Under the pieces are notes generated by a model, which had not been told where the DNA came from, did no database searches, and was given only the letters and a program-made list of their open reading frames with translations. From the NCBI GenBank assembly GCA_020086605.1, contig JACBWW010000023.1, positions 3,109,655-3,173,654 on the forward strand: a DNA stretch of 64,000 nucleotides, written 5' to 3'. The translations under genes were made by a program, and so were the position numbers. Source of the DNA: Lanius collurio (Eukaryota > Chordata > Aves > Passeriformes > Laniidae). Shown here in pieces: positions 20,601 to 35,600 of the stretch; positions within the stretch are counted from its first letter, which is position 1, and each line of letters begins with the position of its first letter.

Positions 20601-23600
20601 GTGCCATGGATGTTTGTGCCATAATGCTGAGGACTCGTATGGCTCAGTGGAAGGGAAAGGCAGCCTTAGTGCTGCTGCTTCAGAAAAATCAGAGAGAAGT
20701 GTCTTTTTTTGTTTTCTCTGGATGGTGTGCTCACATCTGGTTTGACTCAATGCTTCCAGCTCCTCTCCTTACCCCATGAAGGTCTTGAATCCCTGGGAGG
20801 ATGCTTGCCTAACTGGCCCTCTGAGGTGAAGCTGAAGGGAGATGAACATTGTGTACCAATGCAACTAGTAGAGCTTTGAGGAGTAGAATTCTGACGTTCC
20901 TTGGTTCTGGATTCAGTTTTTCCATAGAGACGCTTAAATGCTTTTGGCTCAAAGAGGGCTTTTATCTTGACAGAACTCAGCATGTTGTGGTTGCTTGTTG
21001 GCCAGGACTGCAGCTTGGTTGGGCACCTGACCTGCTGCAGGGCTAACAGAGGAAACAAAGGGTTCCTCTGCTTGAAATCGGAGAAGGGGAAGACTTCTGA
21101 GCATGTTCTTACATCCTGGGCAGGGATTACCTACCGTGGATTTAAATGGCCTTCATCTTCACTAGCCCCTCTGTACCTATTAATGCCTGAATTCTATTTG
21201 CCATCACAGATAGCTGGGCTGCTTTGGTAATGTAAGACCAAGATGTTTTATAATTTCTAAGTTGCTGCTTCTATCTTTATGGCTCTAAAACTTTGCAGGT
21301 GCTTCCACATCGCTAGCTTCTAGGGAGACTTGCTGTGTGTGCAGTTAGGTTCTTGGTTGTGATTTCTTCAGGGAAGCCTGCAACTAGAGAGCCCTTTTGG
21401 CTAGACAGAGTGCTTAAGTGATGTGATTTTTTTTTTCTCCCCCAAGATTTCTAGCAAATACATCCTAGAAAATCAGTAAGCTTCCACCTTGACCTAGCAC
21501 AATGAACAGCTAGCACCAGTGTGTGCTCAGTTGCAGATTTGTCTTTAAGATGAGGCAAGGCTGATATGGAACTGATGCCTTGAAGTGGCTACTTGTAAAC
21601 AGAGCCTAGACAAGATTAGGAGAATAAAAGAAAGTATTTATCACTGATCTTTTCCTGCATTTGGGTTGTCCATCATAAAACTGAGCTCAAATACAAGTGA
21701 ATGACTTAACAAATGGGTTTTGTCTAGGTTATCTTTCAGAGAACAGAGTGCCTAGAGAAATGCTGAGCAACAGCTTTCTTGGCTATGCTGAAAAAAACCC
21801 CCAAATCCAGCCCAAAACCCTCTAGAGTGAAATTATTCATTCTTTTTCAGACTTGAAGTTGCACCTCCAGAGCACAGACTATGGCAACTTCCTGGCCAAT
21901 GAAGCCTCCCCGCTCACTGTGTCCGTCATTGATGATAAGCTGAAGGAGAAGATGGTGGTGGAGTTCCGTCACATGAGGAACCACGCGTATGAGCCCCTGG
22001 CAAGTTTTCTGGACTTTATCACGTGAGTACCAGCTGGTCATGAACAGCATTTGAAATGCTGGTGCTTTTCCAGATGTAAGAGCTCTCAGACCAGCTTTCT
22101 ACTCTCAGCCCTGTGCCTGCTGTGTTTTATGTTTCTTGAATGAAAAGGGTTTGGTTGTATCTGGAGGTCTCAAACCAGCAGCATTGTATCACTGTGTTGT
22201 TAAAAGCTTCTGCTCCCAGGGAGCGCGTGCTCTGTTGGTACCGCTGCTTGGCTGCCTTCCATCTCAGTATTGATTCAGTCTCTTAGAGGTGCCATTTATC
22301 TTTGTCCCTTGAGTTACATGTTCCTGGCTTTTTAAAACTGTGATCTTGCCGCAAAACATTGGCATGCCATGCATGTGCATTGCAGCAGTTATCTGCTAGT
22401 TCTGAGCCACTGAGGTTGATTAGCCTCCATCAGGGCTGATGTGATTCTCCTGTCCCATCCCAGGGCCTGTAGGCCTTTCTCTGGCCCCCTCACAAACTGG
22501 TTCAGGGAGTTGAGCTGGCCAAAAATTGAACTACTTTTCCCTTTCAGGGCTAACCTTTGACTGGTTTGTTTTTCTTGGTCAACTCAGTGGGATCCAGCAA
22601 ATGCCAGCACTAGGGGAAGGCACAGCAGGGAGACACAGGGCTGCAGCAGCCTCAGCACGTCCCTGCCAGTTCATGGAAACACGTGGGGCTTCCACAGCAG
22701 GTTCAGCTGATTTGAAAAACTTGAAATAGCCCAGCAGTCTTGAGGTATCTTCTCCCAGAGGTTTTGCACAGCCCTCTGCTTCCCAGTGTGCTGCTCTTGT
22801 TTTGTTTGGTAATAAAATGGATTTGCTAGTGGCAGAGGGATACCAGTTGTCCTAGCTTGCATCTGAAACATGGAAGTAAAAAATTACTTCTTTCCTTTCC
22901 TTAGTCTATATTCCTGTAAGTTCTAGTTTGGCTTGCAGACTGCACAGCCAGTGGTCTCCTCTAACCACCAAGGAGATGTTTCATGGACAAAAGTGAGTTT
23001 CTGGTTCAGCAGAATGTGACTTTAACCTTCATTTCTGAGAAGGAGATCATACTCTATTCTCGAGTGAGATAGTTAATGTATCACCTCTGGTACAGTGAGC
23101 CTGAGCTCATCACAAGCACTCTGGCAAGTGATGTTTAATCTTGCATTTTTGGCAGTTGTGTGTGTTACTCTCCTTACCAGTTACAAGTTTTTGAGTGATG
23201 CAGGCTGATATAGAAAGATCTTCGTGGCTGATGGAAAAATTTTAAATTTTCATCTATCTGTGGCATCTCTTGCATTTGCAAATATCAAGTAAACCCCCCT
23301 CTCTCTGCCATGTGCTTTTGTGTTCACTCATTTCTGTGTCCAGGTGCTGCCATTATCTCACTTTCTAACCCAGTGGCTCATATCTGTTATTTTCTGGGTC
23401 ACAGTGCTAAAGCTGTCTCCTAAGCCTTTCCTGTTTTCTAAGAAATAGTTTTTACTTGTAAGCTTGTCAGTAAAATTTCTGGAGTTTCCATGTTCGGACC
23501 AAAATATGGAGCAAGACATTACTAAGCTCCCATTTTGAAGCAGTGTTTGCAATGGATGAAGCAATTTTTAGTTCATCATCTTAATCGTATGAAGCAATCT

Positions 23601-26600
23601 CTTCTATTCTCTCAAACTTAAGTTAACTCTTAAAACACCTCTTTGCCCATCTTGAATTTTCTGTAAAGACATCAGTGCTGCTTGAGGTTGGCAGTATTAT
23701 GTGGGTGGTCCTCCACTGTTGCTTTTCCTTTGCTGTGTTATGGATTTATGAAAGTGTCTCTATGGAATTATCATAGTAATCACTGATGTATCTATCATAT
23801 CTGTTTTAAGGCAATAGTTTGGGCAGCACACCAGTATCTTGCAGACCATAGAACTTTGCTGTTGCCTAGCAGTCTCACTTTGAAAACCAGTGCGTGGAAA
23901 ACATGAACTGAAAGGTCTCAGACCATGCCTGCCTTGGTTATGCACTGCCTGACTTGGTAGGAAGGCTGTGGAAGGCTATGGCAATCCAATTTCCTGTTAC
24001 TTCATTCCTGTTGACCTTTATCCAGTGTCCACATCCAGCTCGAGTTTTGAAGAAGACCTTAAACATCTTGTGTAATCAGAAAGGCTGGTTCTAACCAGCT
24101 GTTGGAATCACTTTTCAAAACCGGTGTTCTGCCCTCAACTTGATTTAGCTTTGATCTTGTCCTTCTGTCATTCTGATTTTGATGAGTTCTCTACAGCAAA
24201 ACATGATTCTGTGCAGATACCTCTGTCTCTTGCTACTGCATAATCTCTTATTGACTATGTTGGTTCTGTTCAGCACAGAATGTTCTTTCCTCAAGTCGTC
24301 ATCATTCTTATCTCTTCTTTTCCTTTTTACCTAAAAGATTTGCTCTAATGCCACTCTCTGCAGTGCTGCCTAGAGGAAGGCAAAAGGTGAAGCAGGAAAA
24401 AGCTGTTTTCTCATATGGAATGTCTGCAGTTTCTTGTAGAGTCTTTTATGCGAAGAGTCCAAGAGTTCAGTTGGATTTTGTCATGGTTCTGCCACACCAC
24501 TGATGGAGGGGTCTCCTCTGGGTCTGCACTCATCATGCAGTGGGGTGTTGTTGAAGTAGAGAAGGTGTTACCAGCTTTGACTGGTCCAAGGCAGGAGTCA
24601 CCATCAGGGTATTAGAATTCTAATAGCTTGTAATGACACCACAGACAGGTCAAAAGAGAAGATACGATGAACCACAAGGAGTTTGGAGAGGGTGCTGCTT
24701 TTGCCCAGTGGGTCTTAGTATCTTCTCTTGATAAACCTAGTATTTGGTGACAGGCCTAGTAGAAAAGAGGGTAGACTAGATGTGACTTCTTGGGCTGCCT
24801 TTCAGACTGTGTTCCCTGAAACTGTCCCATGAGTTGTAGTAGGTCTTGGTTTGGGGCAGGGGACCGAAATTTTTAGAGATTTGCTGACAGTCTAAAACTT
24901 CCCATGTATGTCCCAAGTAGTTGGAGTGCAGTGCAGCCCTTTTTGGAGCTGGTAACATGCACTGGTGCCAGTGGATTTCATCTAGCTCAGGCTTGTATGG
25001 AGGTAGAACCATAAAAATGTTCAGCCAAAGGGTGTTGGCAGTGCTGAGGATTTTGTGCCTGTGCACCCAGAGGTATTGTGTCATCCTGCCTGCCTGGGGG
25101 ACGCTGGGACAAGCCTGTGCCACTTGATTTCTCACTCTGGGTGCACACGCAGATAAGAGGTGATTTATATTTGCCTTTTGAACATGACTATTTCCTACTC
25201 TATTCTTTTAGGATAGTTAATGAAACCTGAGCAGGAAATGGTAAAGACTGCTCCTGGTAGACAGCTCAGGGCAATTGAGGCACCAGGTGGTCAGAAGAAG
25301 AAATTGTACTCAACTGGATGTATGTGTGTGCTAATAGTATACAGGCTGAAGTGAAATAAAAAATAGTAGAAAGATGTGGAAAGTTTGAGCAGGGCTGGCT
25401 TCTGCAGGAGGAAAGCTTGAGTTCACCAAGACCTCTTTTGAGTTGTAAACAGAGATTTTTAACACTGAGTGGGATTGTAGGAGGTGTGTCTGGCTCAAAA
25501 TGGAAGGAAATGTTTTGTAGCATGTCCAGCTTTGAAACTCACTGCTGCTGGATGTCTTTGTGTGTACTTACCTTTTTGGCCTTCTTAGGACTCCTGGATA
25601 ACCTCACATAAGATGGGCACATTGGAACCTGTTGACACTCCCTGATAGTGGCCAGAGTGTGCATGGCTGATGCCAGGAGGTGGATCAAGCATTTAAAAAA
25701 CTGTCAGGCTTTCTCCTTCCAGAGTGTCCTGCTGGACCTTTGGGGTGGTTTTGAGTGGATCATCAGGTGATTGTTATTATTGTTTTATGAGGGTGCTGAG
25801 ATCTGACCCAGGACACATTGCTGAGATCTGGAGACATGTATGATTGTGGGAACAGCTGTAGTCCTTGTCTCCTCTGGCTTCAGCACCGACCTGCCAGGAG
25901 CCATGCCTTTTGTCCCATGTGGAATTATACCACATAATTTCAGTTGCCTCTTTGAAGCTGCACCTGCAATAAGTGAGGCCAGGGAAAGGAGAAGCAGCAA
26001 TAGTGGGGGGCAGTGCAAGGGCTCTGGAGCAGAGGATGTGTGTTCCGTGCCTGGCTCCGGGAACGCGCGTGTTCCGTGCCCGGCTCCAGGGAGGGGAGGC
26101 CGCGCTGCCGGTTGCTTGCCGGAAGGTGGCACTCCAGCCCCGTGCTGCCTGTCCCCAGGTGCCCAGCGAGTGTGGGTGAGGATGGTCACCTGGGGAGGTG
26201 GGCAGGAGTTAAACTCTATCCTGAGCACGGGAGAAACGACAGTTTATAAGCACGTGAACAAAACTGACCTCAGAACGCGGCTAGGCAGCAGCCCCAAAGT
26301 AAGGTCTTTGTTCCCCAAGTCACTTGCTGACACTGATTTTTTTTGTCCTGTTGTGCTCCTCTCCTGGCACCACACTGACTCTTTCCTGGCTCTGCTTCTC
26401 TCCAGGAACTCTTCTGTGGCAAGTGTTGCGTTCTTAGTACCAAAATAAGGGAAATCAGCCAACTTCCTCAATTTGTTTGTTCAAGTGGTGGCTGTAGCTG
26501 GCAGCCTCTACCACTGCAAGCAGAAAGCTCAGTTTGCTGAGCCTGCTACGGTCTCCATAACACACCTGCTAGCTCTGCATCTTGCCACACAGCTCTTTGC

Positions 26601-29600
26601 TGGAAGTCTGCTGGTGCTTCCCCTTGTCTTTTGGCCAACCATAGTAGGTTCTGAGTGATAGGCACAAATTGTCTTTTAACATTTCTGCTCCAACACAAAC
26701 AATGGACTGCTTGGCTGAGGGAATGCAGTGGTGCTCTGTAGGGCAGCAACAAACAGGTATTAAGTGTTCTTGAAACAGCAAAAGCCACTTCCTGAATTCA
26801 ACAAGCACATATTGACTTGTGGGATGGAAGTGGGTTTTAGGTTCTTCTCAGTGATGTGCTGCCCTGCATTTCAGTACAGGCTTTGTTCTTTGTGTTAGCC
26901 TGACATGGTTCCATGGCCTGTCTCTCCTTCCTTCCAGTGTTCCTGTATATGGTTTGGATAGGAGCAACATTACAATAAAGAATCCTGACTCTAGCCCGCT
27001 GTAGCCTTATCAGATTTTCAGCTTTAGTAATTTTCCAATAGTAGGGAGAAAGGTTTAGTGGTTTTTTTGGGGTTGGTTTGTTTGGTTTTTGTTGTGTGGT
27101 GGTTTTTTGTTTGGGGTTTGTGTTTTTTTCCCTCCTCTTGTTTCAGCAGAGTCTTTTCCCTGCTCTGGAAGGTCTGGCTTTGCAGCAGACCAGTGCCAGG
27201 GCTCTGGCAGCTGTTGGGCCCCTTGAACCCTCACAGCAAATTGATGGGCAGAGAAGGGTTTGGTCTTGTCTTCAGGGGGAAGCTGCTGGTGACTGTGGAC
27301 ACTGAGTGTGCTGTGGGAGTGAGGGCTGGGGGCAAACTGGGTCTAAATACATCATCCAAATCTGTGATCAAGCCAGTCATCAGAGGACAGACTAGGTCAT
27401 CTTTTATCTTTATCTTACCAGCAAGGGCTAGGAACCAGGTTCTTTTTTTTGCTCTGAGGATGCAGCTGGGAACTTGGCTTTCAGTATGTTTTTGTGGTCA
27501 CAAGATGTGTTTTTGATGAGGCTGCATGTACCTTTTCCCCTTGCATGTGCCTTTTCTTAGCTCGCACTTCCCTCTGTTACCTTCTCTCTGACCCAGTCCT
27601 TCTCTGCCTCTCCCCTGCACTGGATGGATCTAGTTTCTGCTGCACAACTTTGAGTTCAATTTTAATTTTGCAGCAGTGGTTTTACTGGAGCCAAATTGTT
27701 TCAATTGCTACTTGAGCTGAAGAGCAGTAATCCTCCTCTCTGGAGTAGGAAGTTGCCTGTCTTCATTCTGAGTGTACTGGAGTGTGCATCCCGGCACAAC
27801 TGTGGAGGTTACAAAATATGACTGCATCCTTTTGAAATCCTTTCCTGCAGAAGGAAAAAAACCCTCCAAATGCTTTTTACATTAGTGTAGTTCATTGGGG
27901 CAAGTGCAACAATCTGAAGGATCTTGCCTAATGCTACTGTGGTTAAAATTAGACTCTACAATTTCAGTCAGGGTCCTTGGTGGCAGTGGGGTTAGGAAGC
28001 AAAAGTTACCGTAGTGGCTGGGCATCCTGCAATAAAAGGTTTAAGAGCCTTTTCTGGCAGAGATTGTTTTGGCAAAGCAGTGCAGGTTTCTGACAAACAG
28101 CTTCCCTGTTTGTAGGGAGTGCAAAGTTGAACTGATAAGCCAAGTTCTTGGAGGGATTACACAATACTCAAAATAAGAGGGCATGTAGCTAATGGTCTGG
28201 AAATGATCAGAGACTTGTGTCCTCTGGATGGTGGCATCAGAGCTGCATCTGCTCACCTGCATTCCCAAAGGATGCTGATCTCACTGGTTTCCCAGAATCA
28301 GAGTCGGTGACAATAGACTGGGTTGCATGGTGGTGACTGTGGGAGTCATGGTGTGACTGCGGGTGCCCTCATTAGAAAGGAAATCTTTGAAAGGTGTATT
28401 TCACTGTATATTACATTAAGAGGATGCTTTTTTTCCCCGGACCTCTGGTGCCTGAAAAATGTTTAGTTTGGCCAGTGGATTTGAATGGGAACAACATCAC
28501 TATTCTCCTACGGAGCAGCACTGTTCTTCACTTGGAAGGTGTTAACACCATGGCTGGCAAACAGTGAGCTGTGGTAGTGATCAGGAAAGCTAGCAAAATG
28601 TTACTGGTGGCAGTAAAGATGCAGCAAAAACTGAGTGATGAGCTCCAGATGTCAGCCCATGTGCCACAAAGATAAAGAAGTCTTTGGTGAAACACTGCAG
28701 CTCTGAGAAGAAGCTCTAGCATGCGAGCTGTGGGTGATTGAGAATTCATTGCCCCTGGATAGGATCCCTGTCCAAGCTCATGTGGTGTCATCCACAGGCA
28801 GTGTGTGGACTTCTGTCTTCTTGGGCTTTGTTTAAAGCTGAATTCCTCTGGTGATTCTGCAGTTTGCAGGACCAGTCCTTGTACTTTGCCCATGCTCCTT
28901 CTTGTAGTCTTTTTCTCGACAGGCTGAACAGAATGTCTGTTAGAGGAATAAAACAAAAAGGGAAGGGAGTGTGTCTATGAGGAGGTTATTGATGCTTCTC
29001 AAATCCATTTATGTATGACTTTTCCAGAAGAAAACCTGTATGCAATGCCTTCAGCTGTGTGTGCACTCACTAAGCATTTCTGTTCACATGTAACATGCTT
29101 CACTCCTTGATTAAAGCCATTCCCAAGGTCTTCAGTGCTTGACCTTAGCAGCCTTTGTTTTCCTTTTACATTTCCATTGATTTGCCTCACCCAATGCTCT
29201 AGACTGTCATGTTCAGCCCTGAGAAGGCCTGGATGCCAAGGGTTCTGAAGGCTTTCTGGGGGCATCTTGGGTCCTAGTCGCCTCTCCCAGGTCCATTCTG
29301 TAAGCTTGTTTGAAGTCTAGCAAATACTTGTGGTAGAGCTTTGCTTAGGTACCACAATACTTAGAGACTGAGCTAAATCTTGCATCTGCCTCATATGGTT
29401 TACTGCATGTCAAATGAGATGATAAATTTTCTTGTCTTCTGCTGGCAGCAGGTCTGTATGCACAGAGACGTTCTGCACATTGGCTGGGTCCAGACCACAC
29501 ATTCACTGAGAAGTAGATAAAGGCTTTTGGGCCTCTAAACTCAGTCAGGTTTCTTAGCTACTAGAGACAGTTGGGGGGATAATGTGAACAGTCCACCCTT

Positions 29601-32600
29601 TCCTCCTATTTTATATCGGTGAAATGTTTGGAGGTTTGTGCTTTACATGTAAGATTAGAAGAACTTTCTTCAAGTTTGACTTTTGCAGCTGGTTCCTGTG
29701 AAAGCAGCATGATTACATGGTTTTGGTCAATATTTAAAATGTAATTAGTACTCAAGTCTGCTCAACATGGCGCAGAGTGCTAGGGCTCAGCTTTGTGTGT
29801 CAACCTTGTGTTTCTCAAGCTTTGAGGCATCAAGTTTAGTCAACCAGAGATTCTTGCACCAGACTGCAAGGTGGTCAGAACATTCCCTGATGTTTCAAGG
29901 GCTTTTTACAGATCAGGAACACTGAGTCAAATTTATAAAGCCTTAAAATTAAAAGTACTTCTTGTAGGTTTTTTCTCGTTAGTCTTTAATGCAGCTGACA
30001 CTGTATCACTGCTTGTAAGTTAACAGATGATACCAGTGGAAAACTGAGGTCAGTATCCCAAGAGACCTAGACTAGAGGATAGTAAAAATCATGTGGAGAT
30101 ACAGCTAAATATAGATTAATGCTGAGAACATTCCTGGATACTTGGTTTTGAAAGGCTGCCACAGCCTCTGTAGTACTGTGAAGTTATAACTCTTTACTCT
30201 CAAATGATCTTGTTGATCTCAGTTTAGCAGAGCACCCACTTACTGGCTCAGTGCCCTTGGTTTGTGGTGGCAACCATGAAATTCTCAGCTTTCTCTTTGG
30301 CAGGTTCATGAATGTAGCACTTAGGTATGGTTTGTATTGGTGTGACTCTAGGAAGGACAATGTGCAAAGAGGAAGAGACCATCAAGGACACTGAGCAGAG
30401 ACCATTGCACACTGCATCTGCTCTTGCTGTTCTCTGGACTGTCTGAGCTTCAGCTGCAGATGAGAGGTAGAACTGCTGCTGAACTGACATGTTCTAATAC
30501 AAGCTGAAAAACTGATTAAAGGATTTGACTCTGTTCACATCCATTGTCTGTTATTCAAACAAGTCTCAGTGAGGCACTGAGATCTTCCTGATGTGCAACA
30601 TTCTTCTCCTTTCCAGTTCAGAACAGCTGTGCAGTTATTTACTAATGATCTTAAGCCGACCCTGCAGATACAAACATCTCAGCTGTTGACACTATTCTTA
30701 GTGTCAGCCACTGCTCTTTTGGGCTTTGAAGTCTGTGTGTTGCTTTCCCCCGCGGCTGCTTAACATTTGGAGCTTGAGAGAGGTGTGACAAGTGGCTCTG
30801 TGTACCAGCACAGTATCCAGTGGGATACAGATGGATCTGTGCATTTATGCACAAACCCAAGGAAGTAGTGGTACAACCAGCCTGAAACTTTTTTCCTGAG
30901 TTACTTCTCCCAACACGCCCTGAGTATATGAACTGAATGAGCTGCAAGAGGGAAGCGCTAGATGCTAAAGTGACTATAGTCAAAACAACTTATCATTTAA
31001 AGCTTTGTCTAGAATTCATGCCGAGTTCGGAGCACTGCTCTGATCCCACTGGAAATTTCCCTTTTTCATCCCAAAATAAATACATGCTTCTATAGTAATC
31101 TGAGTAACTGCCCAGTGCAGTCACATAAGGACTTTGGCCTTGCTCACAGTAGTCTGAGTTAACATCTAGTGCTGGTTTTGGAAAGCATTAAAGTTGCCAG
31201 AGCAAGGCAATACTTTAACCCATCCCGACAAAACTTCTGCTATGCACCTCTGCATTGGCCCACTGTTGTCTGTTGGCTGTGACGTGGAGGGCTGTCCTCA
31301 TGATCCCTTGCAGGCCAGCTGCTAAGCTACAGTTTTGGCTCTACTTTTGGAGGATCCCTGAAAATCTCAGGTCATGCAATGTTCCATCATTAGTCATGTT
31401 TTGTGACCACTTGCAGTATTGTTGACGGTTTTTTTAGTGTCCTGGAACAGAAAGCAATAAAAAACCAACCTATCTGCTGTAGGACAATGACTCTTTATGA
31501 TTAGATTAGTAAGTGGGGGAGGGAGAAGCTGTAACTGTTTTGGGGTCACTGCTTTGCAGGGCTGTGCCCGAGTGCCTTGCAGCCAAGTTGTAAATGCCCC
31601 ATGTGATGAGTGTTTGTGCATTTCATGTGCTCCCCTGCTAAAACAGCCTTTCCAAATATTCAGTGGGTCACTGCAGTCTTTCTTGCATATCTCATTTATC
31701 AGTGTCTATACTTAAGTAATGCCAGAAGGAGGAAACATACATTGTCAATGTGCCTGTGCATGGCTTTGCACGTGTGCTCTACTCCTGCTTGATTCTGCTC
31801 CATAGCTGGCCATGGGTGACTATGTCAGGATTTAGCTTCTGGGGGCTGGCTCTCCCCTCGTCTCTGTGAGGGGTCTCTGCTCTGTCTGCCTGAGACCATA
31901 CCTCCCAAAACCAGCAGTGAGACTGAGCTCTGGCTTCCTGCTGAAAGGAAGGTTTTGCCCACCAACCTCCCTCTTTTGGCTTCTCTAGGCATATCCTAGT
32001 CTGACTTTGTTCTTGTTATCTGAGTGTCACCAATGTATATTGTTCTGCAGTGGGAGTCGCTGGAGGAGCAAAGATAGTGGCTCTGGTTGTCTCAGACTTC
32101 AGGAAGCTGTAAATCATCATCATCTACTGTGGATGATGCTGAGAATATTCCTATGTTTGCTGACTCTTTTATGTTCTTTAATAAAAAATTTTGCTTTCCT
32201 GTGAGATATTACTGATGCTTCTCAGTATTGACTAAAATTGTATTTCTCTGAATGTGAATTTTTGGAATATACCACACCTCCATTCCATGGGTGAGAGGAG
32301 GAGTTATGCCTGGTGTAACTGTGCATGTCACACTCTGGCTGGTTCTGTGCCCATATCCCTGGGTGAGCAGAAAGCAGCTCAAAGCAGGAGTGTAAAACAT
32401 GTTTAAAACGTGTGCAAGAGAGTTTTGCTATGAGGAGACCATCCAAGTGGGCTGAAGCCTTCATGGTGTTGCAAGTGACAGATTACTTTATTTTCTCGAG
32501 TATCCCAGAATCCAGTCCTCTTATTAGCTGCACTGAGAGGCAGTGAAGGTTTAAATGCTCTTGGAGGGGTCTGAGCAGGCATTAACTGTGAAAGCTCAGA

Positions 32601-35600
32601 CATTTGAGGCTGGTCAGAACATTATAGGAGATGGGAAGATGACAACAGAAGTTGCTCTATTACACAAATTGTTGGAGGTTCTTAGAAACACTGCTGCCAC
32701 TATACTTAATGTAGTCTTTGGGCCTGGGAGAAAATACCAGCATAGCCAGGAGCTCTGCTGTCATCTTGAGACAGCTGTGCTGATGGAGGCAAATGGGTTC
32801 TTGTTGAAACCTGGCACAGCAAAGTGACTGTTGCCCCTTCCACAGTTGAGAAGAGGCTTTTCCAGCTGCCCTGGCACTAGAAGACTTGCCTTGTAGTTAT
32901 GAGTGACTGAGTTGGGACTGGTTTTATTGGGATGAAGCAGGGACTGAACGTGAATGAGGGTGGTCTGGGCTTGCTTGAAATGAATGGAACTATCATGAAG
33001 GATTAGGTAGTGGTGCTGGTGTCTGCCTGGCCTTGACAGGCACAAGAAGACCTTTGTCCTGCTGTATCTCCCTTGATATGGTAAAGGTTTGAAATGCTGT
33101 CACGATGGAAATTTGAATGAGGATTCCCCCCTTTATCTCATGAATGTTAACTCTTCCCGTGGGGATGAATCCTTTGACAGCAAGATTTAAGTAGGTGAAG
33201 TAATCTTTAAAACAGTTGATGCCTCCTTAGAGGCATTGGCATTTGGGTTATATAGACCCTGCATTTCCCAGACCTCCCTGAAGGATGATGAAACAATCAA
33301 GTTAAGGGATATAAATTAAACAAGAAGGGCCGTGCTTTGCTCTCTGGCACTGGAAGCCAGCTGGGGTTGTCTTTCCTGGGACCATCAGTCTGAAAGCAGG
33401 AGCTTCCATGTACGAAGAGAGTCAGATTTTGGCAGCTCTCCTAAAACCTGGCTGTGGCTTTTGTGCTGAATGGGACTGAGAAGGCATGAGTGAGCTTGGT
33501 GGGACTCCACTAAGCTGCTCTGAAGACCTGAGAGTAGAAGGGCTCCAGACTTTTTTCCTCAATTCCTTTTTCGTATAGTCGACTTTGGCCAGGCTTCTTG
33601 AAAGTATCTTGTGGAGAGTGGTATCTGTAGTAAACTGGGGATAGGAAGGAGGTGTGCTGGCATACATGACCATATTTCCTTACCTATTCCTTCGCTGTAG
33701 GCCGAGTTAAAGTAACAAATTTGGTCTCATGGTATATTGTTGCTTTGCTTTGTTGAGAGAAGTGCTGCCTATGGTCTTTCCTTAAGGCTACTCTGTTGCA
33801 CAAAGGAAACTTGCATGTTGAGGGCAGATGGTAGAGCTGGGAAATGATCTTCTGTATCCTTGTTCTGGCGCACCTCATGGAAAAGCATCTGTGTTAGGGT
33901 GCAGATGCTTTTATTTACCAGGAACCAGCTGCTTACTGCAAGGGACTTACCTCAGTTCTCATAAACAGGCCCTTCTTGCTGTCCTGGAGATTACAATCAT
34001 CTCCATGGTGAGAGCTGCACAAACAGGAGGGAAGATAATGACCTTGCAGATTAAAGGGCAAAAGGAGGTTTCTTAGTACATGTGCTGATTGCCCTGGTTC
34101 TAGATTGAACCAGGAAAGGTAGGCTGCAAACACAGAAGGGTGCTCTGCAAAAATCATAGGGCCAGGAGGTGCACTACTCAGCCTTGCAGTGTGGAGAGAG
34201 AAAAGCGGCACCTGTTTGAGGAACTAAGGTGTGGATTTCATTTGTTCATGGACATGCCCTTTGAGCATATTTGAGAGGCAATAAGCCCATCTAATAAAAA
34301 CTAGTAAAATCTGCCTTTAACTGGCTCTGCTTACCTGCCTTTGATGTGGTTAAAGGGAAGTAGGTCTGCACTGTACTCCTTGTTAGCTTGGAAATACAAA
34401 GACCAAGAGCATCCCTATGTTTGTCTGGCAAACATCACCAGAGCTTTGCCATGCCTGTCTTCACCTCAGTCCCAGGATGCTGGCCTTAAGTTCCTTTCTT
34501 CAGTACTCAGGTACCTGTGGGAAGCCTGACTCTCAGCAGAGCTTCAACTCTAGATGTGCACACCTCCTTCTGCCATTCTGGTTCAGGCCTAATCTTGGTT
34601 GTTTTGGAGCAGCTCCTGCCAAGGAGCTTCTTCAAGGTCTTTTACATCATCTAACTTTTTAGAGTTAGAGTTCTAGCAGTGAGATCAGGGGAGTGTAAAA
34701 TGCTGCAAATCCTTCTCTTCAGCATCTGTACCCCTTCCCTGTGCTACCGAGGGATATGCGCAAAGGCAATGTCTGACTAAAAACCCCCTCATCTCATTTG
34801 ATGTTTTTTAGTTTCTCAGCTTGGTTCGCTGGTGGTGAAGATGCCTAGAGCATCACTGCTGTTCTTTCTGGGGACACTTAGTATTTATGTGATGCCTTGA
34901 TCCCTTGCTTGGACCTTCTCCTTGAAGAAGGCTACCAGCCTTTCATATGTTCCCAGTCTTCAGGTCATCTGTATCTCTCTTCTCTGGCTGGACTGGGAGT
35001 ATTGGGAGGTGTTCTTTCTCCTCTGCTCAGCACTAGAGAAGGCCTCACCTGCATGCTGTGCCTACTTCTGAGCTCCTCAGTGCAGGAGAAACATGGACAT
35101 ACTGGAGAGAAGGGCCACAAAGGGGTTGTGTTGGTGGAACTTATGCTAGGTGCTGTGATTCCAGATTGAATGTCTCATTGCTGCAGTGCCAAAGACTGGA
35201 TCTGCTAATCCTGAACAACATAAGTGGAGAACTTGGTTTGGGACGTCATAACTTGGGCTAATGCAAAGAAGTTTGTAGCTTTTGGTATAGAGGTGTGAAA
35301 AACCTTGTGTGTAGTTTTGTGAGGGTGTGAGTGAAGGTTGTGCCAAAGCTGCCCGTTCTGTTGTTTTTGGAACAGAATGAGGCTGCAGAAATGTGACCCT
35401 TCCTCCTTTCACTTGGCAAGATGGAGCAGTGTTGCTGGCACTGAAGCTGGAGCCAGGCTCCTCTTGGAGGTGTGTGGGGTTAGAATGAGAGACAGTAGAC
35501 AACTGACCACGGGGGAATGTTAGGAAAAGCCTTTTCACTGCAAGTGTGATCAGATGCTGAAGCAGAGCCCCAGTGAAGCTGTGAGATACACATCGTTGCA

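Larger units (their letters stand above)
11739..21850 (+). other. ATP6V0D1 intron 1 (10.1 kb)
   Basis: Phase 1 intron, donor GTGAGT, acceptor TCTTTTTCAG. It contains a G-quadruplex candidate (11836-11857), a T14 run (12449-12462), two CR1 fragments, and a 16-bp GT-rich tandem duplication at about 14252-14284. Otherwise it is unique-looking sequence; no internal gene could be supported. Confidence 0.85.

Noticed and set aside
27060..27516. 152-aa hydrophobic open frame in ATP6V0D1 intron 2
   Set aside because: Its Phe/Val/Trp-rich start is a translation of the GT/T simple repeat.
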